This document shows positions 47,180 through 59,357 of a DNA stretch of 64,000 bases, piece by piece. The stretch lies in the NCBI GenBank assembly GCA_963969595.1, contig OZ018414.1, positions 22,923,660 through 22,987,659 of the forward strand, written 5' to 3'. The notes under the pieces are model-generated. The model searched no databases, was not told where the DNA came from, and saw only the letters and a program-made list of their open reading frames with translations. Source of the DNA: Neckera pumila. Its lineage: Eukaryota > Streptophyta > Bryopsida > Hypnales > Neckeraceae. A program made the translations under genes and the position numbers. The stretch's first letter is position 1. Every line of letters starts with the position of its first letter.

Positions 47180-47897
47180 TTATTGATTTTGGATAAAAAT
47201 GAGGATGTTCCAATTTATTGCAAAGAACAGGATATGGAATTTGCAGCCTTTCATGAAAGGGTCCACAGGCACAAGAATTTTTTCCAGTTTATACTCATCT
47301 ATGAATGAATTACTTGAAATGTCGTGCGGGTAAGCGGCGTCTCCTGCGTCTCCGCATTTCTTTCTGTGCATTTGATCACGCTTCTTTTGAGCTTTTCTGA
47401 TGGTCAATCGGTGCTGACTCGGGGGGATTTCTGTGGAGATTTGCATTCGATGGGAAGCTTTTGGTGAGAGTCGTGTCTGTTTTCGTATAGGGCAATGTCC
47501 GTAGAGGAGGGCTGATTATTTGGCACAATGCCTGACAATAAGGGTATTGCCCGATATAAATCACGACTGAAAGAAGAGATAAAATTGGATGAAACAATGA
47601 GCCGGATGAAAAATCTAGAATCCCCGCCCTGATTGAACAGGACGGGAACCATGAGTGGTTTACGATTGGGAGCTAGCAAGCTTGAGATGATTATGTTCAT
47701 GAGTATCAATGAGGCGGCTGGAGCTTTGGGGAGAAATTTGACGTTTTGGGAGAGGTGGTGGTGGAACCAGACTCATAGTGTGAGTGATTACACGTTGTAT
47801 TGCCTTTCACAGGGAACCTCGGCCACTTCACTAGGTGGTGAAGTGGCGATGTAATGCTAGCCAGTTCAGCCCCGCGACCTGCCATCCACGTGGACAC
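47180..47897 (-). other. Unrecognised ORF cluster in a GC-richer island
   Basis: Overlapping minus-strand ORFs of 63, 101 and 88 codons run down this island, with a charged stretch (RKAQKKRDQMHRKK) in the last. They could be pieces of one exon broken by frameshifts, or chance. No domain is recognised. A 10-bp inverted repeat (GCCACTTCAC, 47822-47831, with 47838-47847) lies near the upstream end. Confidence 0.25.
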
Positions 47898-48061
47898 GTG
47901 GCGCGACAGGAGTGGTTGGTTAGCTAGGGCTTCTTCATTGGAGGCTCATTTGCTCACCTCATCAGTTCCGTCATGCCACGCCAAGTGAATTCGTCCACTA
48001 GTTTTACAAAATGTTCTCTCAAAAACTATTTAGGAACAACTTGTGAGTTTGTTTGTTTTTT

Positions 48062-48170
48062 AGATGTTCTTTCAAATTGTGGCCAAGAGATTGCACCTCT
48101 TCTTAGTTTGTTTTTTTCCTTCGTAGGTGTTCTTTCAAATTGTAGCCAAGATATTGCACCTTTCATGAGC
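48062..48170. repeat. Two-copy tandem repeat (about 62-bp period)
   Basis: TGTTCTTTCAAATTGTGGCC-AAGAGATTGCACCT is repeated as TGTTCTTTCAAATTGTAGCC-AAGATATTGCACCT about 62 bp later. Confidence 0.65.
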
Positions 48171-48600
48171 TTGAATTTGTACTTTTATAGTAAAAAAAAT
48201 TTGAAAATCTATATCTTAAATTAGGTTGTTGTTTGGTTTGGTTTGTTTGATAAGTTAGACGTCCAAAAGCTTTATTTGTGGTGTTCAACCTATGGTGTAA
48301 AAGTTATGGATTTTTTAAAATTAAAAAATTGAATTAAATTATCTTTTATTTTAGAAAATGCATCACATTTGTATTGTGTGTCCAAACACCACAAAACAAA
48401 GTCCTTGCACCCCTTTGTGCATAAAGCTTTGCATTTGTACCAAGAGTGCAACCTCTCATGCTACGATGTGAAAGTTATTGAAATTCTAAATTTTAAAGAA
48501 TGAAAAAATGAAAAAACGATTTTGGATTTTTTTATTGACTATGGCAACGACAGAGAGCACAATAGAGAACTTTGTGACCATGCATCCCTTGGTTGCATTC

Positions 48601-50927
48601 TTAATCCCTAAAGGACCAAGATGGCGAATTTTATTAAAATGGCCAAATTCCGTGTGCTATTTTCCATACCGTGTCGTCTGACAAATCTGGGGTTGTTGTA
48701 CATTTCAAACATCTAAGAATGGTATAAATTTTAGACCGTGCGGTCTAAAATATACAGGAGTGCTCTAGATTTTAGGTATCCAAGACTGACATAGTTTTTA
48801 ATAATCTAAGATAGGTACAAATTTCACTTATAGATTAAATTGTTTAGACCGCATGGTCTGCACTGTTAGAAGTGCCAAAAATAACAAAATATGGCCATTT
48901 TAATGAAATTTGCCATCTTGGTCCTTTTTGTGCCGAAAAACTCTCGAAATTGCCATTTTTGTAGCAAAGAGTAAGAAAATTTGAAAATTGTTTTTTTGGC
49001 ACATATAATTGTAGGATCCAGGGCTTTTTTTTGGCACCATGGTCCCAGATTGTCAGAATTTTGGCCTATGTTCGTCCCTCCCTCCAAATACTGGCCTCTG
49101 TTGTGAAGCTAGAGGGGGGTATACTGGTCCAAAAAAAAAGCTTTGGTAGGATCTTACACCAAACTAGTATGATAATTTTAAAAAAAAATCCAAAATTTTT
49201 CACTGCAGACATTGCAAGATATTTGCATTCAAATTGAAAAAAAAAAGTTTTCCAATTCATTGCGGGACAAAATTATTTGACTTTGCACCTTTTGAACTTC
49301 AATTTTTTGCACTCTAGAATTCTGATCTTCCAATCTTAATTAGTGTGCCTTGTGTCGCTGTCTTAGCTAAAATCATAGTAAAAATAATTGTCTAATTTTC
49401 TAATTCATAACAAAAACTTTGAAATTTAATATCTTTCACACCATCATTCCAAAAGCCACAAAGCAAAGCTTGTCCACCTCTCCTTGCCAAGAGCTTTGCA
49501 GTGGTACCACCAACGCAACCAAAACCAAAGTAAGAGTAAAATTTCTAATTTTTTGATACATAAACACTTTAAAATTCAATAACTTCTGCACTGTAGGACC
49601 AATCGCCACAAAAACAAGCTCGCTCACCTCCTCTTGCTAAGAGTTTACCGACAATATCAAGCACGCGGCCATGGAACACACAATCCGGGAGATCTCAATG
49701 TAACAAAACAAACAAATAAACAACCAAACTTAAGGTATGGATGGTGGAGAATCGAGCTCAAAGTATAGGGAGGGAAAATCAAGAAAACTTTATTTTTATA
49801 CTTCAAAAATTTATTAAATAGAAGTAGGTACAACATAGAAGGAAAATCTAAATTATAATACTTGTAAAATAGAATTAAAATGTACTAATTTCAATGGTAA
49901 GATTGTTCTAGCTAGCAAGCAAATTGAATCATGTGGAATTTTTTTTTTCCAATTGTAAAATTGCATTCAAAATTGAATCCTACAAGTTTATTTTCCAAAA
50001 TGATGGTCTAATTCCCCAAAGAACAAGACTAGCTATAACTTTCTTATAACAAATCCAAATGGAATGAATAAAAGCTTTCCAGATGGACGAAAGAGTGCAA
50101 AAAAATAAATTATAGCATTGAACTTGAACATTATTTCGCACCAACTTCAGAATTTTCCACCATGTAGATTGCAAGATATTAGTGTTCCAATTATGAAAAA
50201 TCCTTTTCTTGTCCCTGTGAAAAATTGGGCAGCTGCACTTCACAAGGTCACATTTGTATGAAAAATGGTCCAAAATGGTGGTCACACTTTGGATTCATTT
50301 TTAAAGTCAAGTTGGCTACATGCTTGAAAAATTTCAGATAATTTGGAATTGTACAATATATAGGAAAAAAATAGTAAGTAGAAAGAAGCAGAGAATGATT
50401 CAAAACACTAAATTGTTAAGAGTTTAATTATAGGATTGAAAAATGCCAATTCCAATGGTTGAAATGTTGTAATAAACAATCTACATCCGATGTTTTTATT
50501 TATTTTTATCAAAAATACTGAATTTGAGTTAAATAAAGGACTTCAAAGTTTATTTTAAAGTAGAGATTTCACAACTACCCGCAAACTAAAACTCCTCATA
50601 ACTTTCATCTCATTAATCAAAATGAAATGATTCAAAGCTTTTTATGTACATATAAATCTAGAGAACCAAATTCAAATTCATTTTTTTTTAAAAGTAATTT
50701 TTATAGGAATTTTTTGAGTTGCTCGCCGTGCATTGAAAATCATGTATCATACAATAACTTGTTAACCATGCAGTCAAAAGTTATGAAAATTGTTGGGCCT
50801 CAAAGCTACTCTTTGGGAAAATGTTGTGTAAAAATTTCAAAGAAAAAAAATATAAACTCCGCTTGTAGTGAGCTACCCAAAAAATGCTATGTTCTCAAAA
50901 AAGTATGTTCAATGCTTTAGGGGTTAA
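48601..50927 (+). mobile_element. Composite TTAA-flanked element, copy I (2327 bp)
   Basis: It opens TTAATCCCTAAAGGACCAAG and closes CTTTAGGGGTTAA, both edges TTAA. The first part follows copy A and the last part follows copies G and D, so it is a mosaic or a nested pair. It also contains an inserted MITE (48613-48924) and two copies of the window-start repeat (49440-49530, 49575-49700). Confidence 0.55.
48613..48924. mobile_element. MITE (312 bp) inserted at the end of composite element I
   Basis: GGACCAAGATGGCGAATTT (left) and its near-exact inverse ending at 48924 continue into ATTAAAATGGCC, about 30 bp in all. Past 48924 the sequence resumes the copy A pattern (CCTTTTTGTGCCGAAAAACT), so the MITE interrupts the TTAA element about 20 bp from its end. 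Inside, GACCGTGCGGTC and GACCGCATGGTC are small palindromes. Confidence 0.7.
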
Positions 50928-51604
50928 GCTATTCACATTATTGTAAAGTAATGTTACACCTTTCAAATCGTAAAGGAGTGGAAATATTTTGCTTCATGAA
51001 CAATACAATGTTTCTACTTCTAATTTGTAGGATATAGTTTTATTGTCTCAATATTGTTTTCTCTATCCAACCTTAGAAACTCATCCTATAATATGAAAAG
51101 AATGTGCTCTAAAATGTTCACAATTCTTTAGTGTATAGAGTAGAAATTACATACGTTTGAAGTGAGAAAATGCAAAAATACAAATGGCCCACAATTTGTA
51201 GCCACATATTCATCATATTCTTTTATAACTATTCCACTCTAGAGACTTGTCACTCTTCAATTTCACAATGTACATTAAGTCAACTACTTGCATACAAAAA
51301 TTGGACATGGCCATTTGTAAGGTCTTCGTCTTTAAAATATGATGCATTGAAATTTTGTAAAACAGAAGTACTGATTTAGGCCAAATTTATTCATGGTTCA
51401 AGTACAAAGGCCATAATAATGGTTTCCCAAATGGTCCAATACATTCAATACATTCATTTTGGAAATCCTAATTGTATAGTAATTTCATATTGCAAATTCC
51501 AACTCATTTGCATACCTTCCTTTAGTGTGTACTAATATGCCTTATGCCGTTTCCATAGTCAAAACAAAAATAAAATAAATGGTCTAGTTTGCAAAAAAAT
51601 TAAT
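50928..51604. other. No gene seen
   Basis: AT-rich spacer without recognisable features. Confidence 0.4.
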
Positions 51605-53160
51605 CTTCAACCCTTAAAGTCCCAAACACCAATTTTTTGGCAACATAGATATTTTGGGCAATTCACTAAAAATGTAATTTTTATTTTTATATTTTGAAAT
51701 TGTCACGCAACACATGGTCAAGGAGTACCTTGAAGGCCAAATCATTTTTATAACTTTGATTACTTGGTTGAAAATTTATTGCATGATATGAATTTTTCTG
51801 GCAAGGACAGGCAGTTTGGGCACATCTTAAAAAATCATTGTTTTAAGAAATAAAAATTTGAAACTGGTTCTCCAGATTTATATAAGGTAGAGGCACCCAT
51901 TGTCAATCTTTTAAGGGATTTCCTAGCAGATCATCAGCAGTTTGTGACAAAGCAAATTTTTCTCATGTAAAAATATAGGAAATATGGGGACTAAAAGTTC
52001 TTCATATTTTTATTCCCAATGCTAAAATTATTGTGAAATTTTGGGAGCCAAAAAGTACTCAATACCAATAGCCGATCTCTAGACTCTTCTAATTCCGATC
52101 CGTCATGAACTACTTTTTTGCTCACTACTTTGGGACATGTGTCACAACCTTATTAGTCCATACCTTGAAAAAACACATTCCAAGCTTAGATTGGATTTGT
52201 TTAGGTTTGTTCCAGCTAAGATCGGAAATAGTATCCCCTATAGATTGGGAATGGGTCCAAATTGACAATGGGTGCCTCTCCCTTATACATAGAAAACTTT
52301 GCATCATTCAATTTTTGATCAATGAGTCTAAAACTATGAGGAGTTTTAGTTGTAGACAGTAGGCGGGTAGTTATGGAAATTCTACTCTAGAATAAACTTT
52401 GAAGTCCTTTATTTAACTCAATTTTCAATATTTTTGAAAAAACAAACAAACATTGGGTGTAGGTTGTTTAGTACATCATTCCAACCGTTGGAATTGGCAT
52501 TTTTCAATTCCATAACTAAATTCTTAACAATTTAGTATTTTGGATCATTCTCTATTTCTTTAGAATGTAGCCAATTTGCCTTGAAGAATGAATCAAAGAC
52601 GCACAAGCATTTTGGACCATTTTTTCATACAGAAGTGATCTTGTCAAGTGCATCTGCTCTTTCTTTTGCAAGGCAAAAAAAAGGATTTTTTGTCACTTCA
52701 AATGCTAATATCTTGCAATCTACACGGTGAAAATTTCAGAAATTTATATCCACATCTTTTCAAACTAGCGTACTACAAGATCCTACAGTTACATGTGTTT
52801 GAAAATGCTTTTTTTCTAAAATTTGATACTTGTACTATAAATGGCCCTTGTGGAGCGGTTTTGGTGAAAACATAGTCAAAAACCTTTAGAGGTCTAAATC
52901 CCATTGTCTCTGTGCGGATGAAAATGCATTTGAATAGGCTCCTATAGTCTCATTGATTCTCTTGATTTTCTGAATTTTTCTTTAAAGACCAAAAAATTGT
53001 AAGCTTCCAAAAAATATAATTTCTATTTCAAGTGGTGCCTAGGAGCAAAAGTATGGCAAAAAGCCTAAATTCTAGTTTGGCGTGAAGAACATAAAATTGA
53101 AATAAAAATAAAAATAATTTTTTTTTAATACCTAAACGACCAGGGGGGGGGGGGGGTGTC
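51605..53160. mobile_element. Decayed, overlapping TTAA-element fragments
   Basis: AACCCTTAAAGTCCC at 51609 and CCTTTAGAGGT at 52876 look like the two ends of a copy related to C and D, with an unrelated stretch at about 51885-52300. A second, reversed fragment runs from about 52900 to TTAATACCTAAACGACCA at 53126. The termini are eroded, so boundaries are approximate. Confidence 0.45.
53144..53156. repeat. Poly(G) run, 13 bases
   Basis: Thirteen consecutive G sit right behind the TTAATACCTAAACGACCA terminus. Such a run is prone to slippage and could be a local sequencing error. Confidence 0.85.
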
Positions 53161-53643
53161 TACATTTCCAAAATTGTGAAAATCTATTGTAAAATGCAAC
53201 TTACAACATTAATTTATGATGACTACAAAATAAGAGTTGTAAGAAATGATTTGTAGATTACATCCATACGGCTACATCTACAAATACTCAAACCAAAATT
53301 TTACAATAATAGCTTTTTTCTAAAATTCCTTTTTCAATGTTTAAGAACCCTTGCAAACTCTCCTTGGCAATTACAATATTTATTTCAAATTACTTGCATA
53401 GTAAAAAAATTCATTGCTTGGAAGGCTCAGTTACATATTAATCAAAACATTACTTCACTTCTATATTCAGAATTTTGACTTACTCCATCAATTTGATGCA
53501 AGCATTAGTAATGACATTAATTTGCAAAGCCTACTTATTCAAAAATGATTTCATTTCACTTATTCTTTATATATATTCATGTGATTGCTAATTTTACACA
53601 ATACACAATAATGATGCCATTTGGTTCACTGTAAAAGACTATT

Positions 53644-54828
53644 GTTCAAGTAGCCTACTATGTAATTCTAATATGCGCTCATGTTTTGTGTTATCATTCA
53701 TTTCAAAAGCAATTCTTAATCCTTCCCTTCTAGCTCCATCGTGGGTAGGACCAATCTTCATAAATTTGTGTTGCAACAAATTCAAAGGCTTAAAATATTT
53801 ACCATCAAATGCAACCCTCTAATCTATGTATATCAAATGCTTCCCCGTAATGGTTTCTACATAATCTGTTCCTTTTCCGAACTATTGACTTGCGTTGCAT
53901 CCTTCTGCCATTTTCTTTTTTCATTCGATAGAAGTTGTAATAAGTTGCACCAAAGAACACATGCATTTCTCTCTTATACCATACATAGATGAATTGAGAT
54001 ATTTGGGCTTTCATAGACCTGTACATGTTCTAAGTTATGCGACTTGACAGCAACATCGTCTCCAACCTTGTATAGAACTCCCCGTAGCATACACTTTTTA
54101 ATGTGCGTGTAAACTTATGTTCCCTAACACTCTACTTGAAAATAAATTTGTAAGAAGTTAGCCAATCTAGCACCGACGGCTTTAGGGCGTGCTCTCCTAC
54201 TCGTCTTTGTTCCAATCAAGATCCCTTTGGAATTGGCTATAGATGAACATGTAGTCTTTGGTGTATTTATTAACAACTTATTGATCTTTTTGGCAGCCTC
54301 AATGGTGGTGCAAGAAAGGAAGTGTTTCTGGTGCCAGAGTGGACAACAAGAAGTATCATAGTTGTTTTCTTCATTTGGATAATGAGATAAATGCAAATAC
54401 TTATGAAGTTCAATAAGTGCTCTTCCAGACATATCCATTCCATCACTCTCTGCACATACACTTACTTCTACATTTTGAAATTGCCTCCGAGTGTAGAATT
54501 GAACAAATGTTTGTTCAACTTGTTTGTCATTAGAATGTATATCTTGATATTTCTGAACCTCTCTTTCATATGGAAAACACCAATATACATTCGAGTGACC
54601 CAATCTCAACACATCCTCCAAGATGTGTCTTGCACCTGCAACATGCTCTAAAGGTCTTCCATTTGGACCATATTAATCTTTTGACAGAATTCGCCATGTT
54701 TGAAGTAGTATTCTCACATTTTGTAGATCTGTTGTTGTCCATCCTTTGATGCGAGTCTCATTGAAAATATAATGTGAAATATCAATGAGACACAACCCCA
54801 TGTCTAAGAGTTTGTGTAGAAAGAAAAT
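53644..54828 (-). pseudogene. C-terminal part of TNP2-like CACTA transposase, broken
   Basis: Minus-strand reading from 54828 gives a coherent protein: ETRIKGWTTTDLQNV, a TAA stop near 54676, then GRPLEHVAGARHILEDVL and YWCFPYERE, which resembles the conserved Trp/Phe-Pro-Phe-Glu-Arg block near the end of plant TNP2-type transposases. After the frame ends at 54124, further pieces continue in shifted frames (KVGDDVAVKSHNLEHV; REMHVFFGATYYNFY; FDGKYFKPLNLLQHKF) to a stop at 53644. That is one nonsense change and at least two frameshifts. It is most simply the downstream part of the transposase at 57110-58189, separated by non-coding DNA. It lies outside the inverted-repeat arm seen here. Confidence 0.62.
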
Positions 54829-57109
54829 TTAGATAAAAATAGTAAATTTAGAATAAAACTAGCTGTGAGGGGCCCTTTGTAGGAAAAAGTAGAAGTAAAA
54901 TAAAATATAAAAGTTAAAATGCATTTTATAGTGTAAATAGGTTCATGCACAAGAATGAATGAAAATGAAAATGAAAACTTGGATGAATGAAGTGTGACTT
55001 AGGCCAGACCTCTTTATAAACACACCGGGTGTTTTTTCTTAGAAAACTATAAAAAAACTAAAAAAAAATAAGCAAACATTGGCAAATGTGTAAGTCCCAA
55101 TTATATTGAAATATATATTTATTCTTGTGATTATTATTCTTGTGTGTGTGTTGAATTGTATTTTTTATTATTATATGTGTGAGAAATTAGGGTTTGTATG
55201 TGTTCGTATTGGATTCTGTACTGTATTACGATTGTGGAATTGCGAATTGATCTGGGCGCTGGAGAAATTCTGGTCGTAGCTGGAAAGACCAAAATTGTAC
55301 GGAGTTCGCTGAGAGAGCCTGTCTGATCGGGAATTAAGTGAGTGAGAGTAGGTGGAGTGCAAGAAGGCTGGAAGAAGATCTCGGAGCAGTGGGAGGCTGT
55401 CGAAGTTGCAGCGGCAATGGCTCCACATGACTGATTACTCTGATCTGCGAGGGTGTGACAAATTCACGGAGAGAACCCTGTCTGATGAAGAGTGCAGTAG
55501 GCGAGAGCAACAAGATCTGAATTGCTAGGTTGATCGTGGAGAACCTATTGGAGGGGAAGCAAGTTAAAAAAAATCAAAATTTGATCAATTCGTCAAGCAC
55601 TGGTCAGCAAACCTTGACCTGGTGAGTAATTCTTTGTTGTTGTTGTTTTTGACAATCAATATTCGGTGTGGATTCACAAGATTGAAATCCACGATCAAAG
55701 CAACAAGATGGCGACAAAATACAACGAGCATTTTGAGAAACTTGGCAATCTGAAGTGCGAATAGCGCAGCTCATGCAATAGAAGCGACGGATCAAATTTT
55801 TTTTTTCTTCTTCTTCTTCGATTGTCGTGAATTCTCAATGACTGTAGTCGATCAACTGAGAAGCCCCACCACTCACAATTGCGGAATTCCACAAACCAGA
55901 GCAAATTTGGATGCAAAAATTGTGAAATTTTAGATAAAAAGTTGCACTTGATTCAATCTCATTGCAAAAGAATGAAAATTATAAAATTTTGGGTGAATTT
56001 GATTGTTGTGGGCTTCTAATGCACTGATAGATTGGTTGCGCAAGCAAATCCTCAAGAAATTGCAGAAATTGCACCCAAATTGAATTCTTTTTGGTGATCA
56101 GAAAGCATTGCGCAGTTTGTGGAAGCTTGCTACGTTGAAATCAGGGTTCACACGGTCTTGGGATCTCCACTGCGCGGTCATAGGGTCCCAATGTCCATGG
56201 TCATAGGGATTGCAGTCCACGGATATAGGTCTTTTGACCATTAATTTGTAAATTTCAGCGTTTTCAGGGACTATTTTCAGATTTTAAGTTATTATAATAT
56301 ACATGTAAATATATATAGTTGATTTCTGAATATTATTTTATATGCTTGTGGTTTTAGATCCTTGGGTTATTATGTGTAAATTTATATATACATATATTGA
56401 CGTTTTGGTTTATGTTTTTAAATCCTTTGTGTCTTGCTGATTGCTTTATTCCACTTTAAATCTTATGTTTGATATGATTACATGAATTGTAAATTATTTT
56501 TTTTAGTTTTGGTCATAAATTTTATATGTGGTGAAATTGCAAATTATTCCAAGGGTATGTTTGTATGTTAACACTTGTTGGTTTGGATTCATTTGACATA
56601 ATTTGGCAAAAGCGAATAAGAAATATTTGACATCATCATACATTGCACAACTAGGAATCATTTGATATAGAATACGGAAACACTAGACATTCTTGCATGA
56701 TCGCATTAGCTATAGATTGACTGGACTATTTGACATAAAAACATAAAAAGGTATAATGAACAAATTATATATATACTATTTTATCAATACTATCTTGTTA
56801 TGATTACGTCCTAATGCATGCATCATATAAGATTCATTTGACAAAACTTGATTTATTTGACAAAGAATGATTTGACCTCCCTTAGAACACTATATAGGAC
56901 TGGGACTTTATACATACATTGGTAATGGACTAGCCAACAAATTTTACACACAAAAATAAGAGTGATATAATATTATACTAAATTTGTAAATACAAATCTA
57001 TTTGTAAGTGACTTTTAGTCATAAAACATTAGACTGATTAAACCTTTCCCTAGAACAAAGACCCCCCTATACTAATGTTCCTGGGTTTTGTAGAAGTGCA
57101 AAATCTAGT
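54829..57109. other. Non-coding DNA between two transposase parts
   Basis: No transposase-like frame was found here. The stretch 55170-55620 is less AT-rich, with TTAGGGTTTG at its start and GGTGAGTAAT at its end, like a plus-strand leader exon and splice donor, but no long ORF. A CTT run lies at about 55800-55820. From 56169 on, it belongs to the inverted-repeat arm. It may be a large intron or an insertion. Confidence 0.4.
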
Positions 57110-58189
57110 TCATAGTTTGGAATTCATACGTTCTTCTTTGTTCAATGCATATAGTACACTTGGTAGCACCTACTGAATAAATTTTTGGTTTTCTTCTGCC
57201 ATAAAAGAATTGCTATACTCAAATGGGTTGTTTCACCAACGTCCCCCTCTTAACTCACAAGGGCGTGGCTCTTCCACTCCTGTACACATTTCTAATATTC
57301 TTGTCTTTTTATCTGCATCGTCGCCAATCCACATGAACAAATTCTTGATGTATGACTTGAAAATGTTCAAGCCCATGATGTGCATTACATCGTACACAAG
57401 GTCTACTGAAAGGTCAAATCCATATAGATGATATAGTGTCCACAAAGAAGACTCTCCACATACACCTGTTCTTTGTCCATGACTAATGAATGCTTTTTTT
57501 GGATTAGCAGGCAACCGATTCCAACCACGCACATCTTGCCATAACTGTGCAATGCTACATTTTTCAGGAGCATGGAAAATTTGCTTGCAATTATGGCCAT
57601 ATACATAATGACCATCTTTTAGCTCAATATGCATTTTGCACCTTCTACAAAGGGACTTCCTAGGTTGTTTCAATTTTCCCATTTTGCATTGAGCAGGGTG
57701 ATCCCTTATCACAAGCATCAATATTGCCCTTATGTTAGAGTCTCTTGGTATATTTGGAAAATATTTGCTCATGATAGACTGCGGATAGTCCATGTTGAAA
57801 CCATCATAATATAATTCTTGGAGCTCCTTAATGAATGGATCTAACAGTTTAACCATCGACTCTTTAATTCTTTTTTCCACCACTAAACTTGCACCACCGA
57901 TTTTGGAGATGAATGTTGTCAGAATGAAAAGCACAAGAATGAGTTCAATTGGGTTTGTTGTTCTTGCACTTAAGATGGCAACTTCTAAAACCCAGCTACT
58001 TTGATTGTAGTGTTTTGAAATAGTAAATCCATCCCAATGAGCAGCCAACGCTACATTGCGTGGGTCGCCCTTTACCATCTTCTTTACAGATGAGACCTTT
58101 TCCAAACAATTCCAACAATCAAAATCATACTTCTTTGCTTCCTCATTCTATGCAGAAATACTATTGATCTTTGGAGGTACATTAGACAT
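57110..58189 (-). pseudogene. TNP2-like CACTA transposase, N-terminal and core part (left-arm copy)
   Basis: From the ATG at 58189 the frame has a TAG at codon 14, then 290 open codons, then TGA, TAG and TGA with clearly coding sequence between them (NPFEYSNSFMAEENQKF; VLPSVLYALNKEERMNSKL). The open part shows the TNP2 plan: AAHWDGF, LLDPFIKELQELYYDGF, DHPAQCKMG followed by a Cys-x2-Cys pair, and YDVMHI, matching the DVMHI block of Transposase_21 proteins. It would cut CACTA-type ends. The stops are shared with the right-arm copy, so it was already dead before the duplication. Confidence 0.72.
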
Positions 58190-58722
58190 ACTTAAAATCA
58201 ACTTCACACAAATCTATCTTACAAAATAAATTGTAATAAGTATTTCCAAGGGTGGTCTAATTTTCAGTAGAGTTCATTTTCATTATAATTAATTCTACAA
58301 TTTATTGAAATAAATCAAAATTTGATGTCATCTTTAAATTTTTTTTGTATTAATATACATACAAAGGAAATTTCAAGTAAATGTTTTCATCTTTTGCTTT
58401 AACATACTATTAAGAAATTGTAGAAAAAAATCAAAATCATTTGAAGGTCATATGCAAAAAAATGAAGTGGACTTTTATGGATGTATTTCTACCAACTTTG
58501 ATCCAGCGTAGTGTGCATTTGCCCCTTGACCTTTGATGGATGAATGCATTGATGGATGAACTAATTCATGATCAAAATGTACACTAGTGGATAAGTAGAG
58601 ATCGACTGGTGATAAATATCTTGAGATGGTGGACTAGTGTACTGGAATAAGACAATTCTAGTTAGATGGATATCTATAAAAGATGGATTTATTTAGTGGA
58701 GTTAGATAGCTCCAATTGGACG

Positions 58723-59040
58723 ACTACACTAAAAATGATATTTAGTGTAGTATGACATTTAGTGTTTTACCCCCCTACCAGCCACAACACTAAATCTGAA
58801 TTGTAGCGGATTTAGTGTTGTGTTGGACTTCAATGCGCCGCCTCTGCCACCGCCTCCGCTTCCTTTGCAAGTTCATTTTTTTAACCTGTTCTAACACTAA
58901 ATGTAAACCTTTTCAGATTTCAGATTTACCATAGAGCATATTTAGTGTTAGAAATTAGATTTAGTGTTACTTATTTATGATATTTAGTGTCAAGGTTCGT
59001 AATTAGTGTTGCCAACACTAAATATCATTTTTAGTGTAGT
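58723..59040. mobile_element. CACTA-like MITE (318 bp), left-arm copy
   Basis: The ends ACTACACTAAAAATGATAT are inverted repeats. Between them the motif ATTTAGTGTT, or its inverse AACACTAAAT, occurs about ten times on both strands, the subterminal-array layout typical of CACTA elements. It lies about 530 bp upstream of the transposase start. No clear target duplication was seen. Confidence 0.72.
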
Positions 59041-59357
59041 GCGCTGATATATTTAAAATTTACCAAAGCATTTTTAAAAGTAAATCACTAATACTTCAAT
59101 TTCGTCCACTACTTGTTATATTAATTCTAGTTCAAGTACTACTTTTAATTTAAAAATAGGTAAATCACATAAAAAGTAAAAGATCAAGGTTCTACACCTT
59201 ATTATATAAGAAAGGGAGGAGATTGAATATCAATTTATGTAGTTGAAATATATCACTGATATTTATGATTCATACTTATAAAAGAATTGAAGCATAACAT
59301 ATCATTTGTTAGTATTCATAGTTGTTTCAAACTGTATTTTTATCTTTTGTTTTTACC

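Larger units (their letters stand above)
56169..59333 (+). repeat. Left arm of a long perfect inverted repeat (3165 bp in window)
   Basis: Every position p matches the complement of 120169 - p in the right arm (60836-64000). The offset stays constant from one end to the other, so there is no net indel, and no mismatch was noticed in the stretches compared. Identity stops at 59333/60836. The outer limit is set by the window edge, so the true arm may be longer. It contains a TNP2-like pseudogene and a CACTA-like MITE. Confidence 0.95.
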
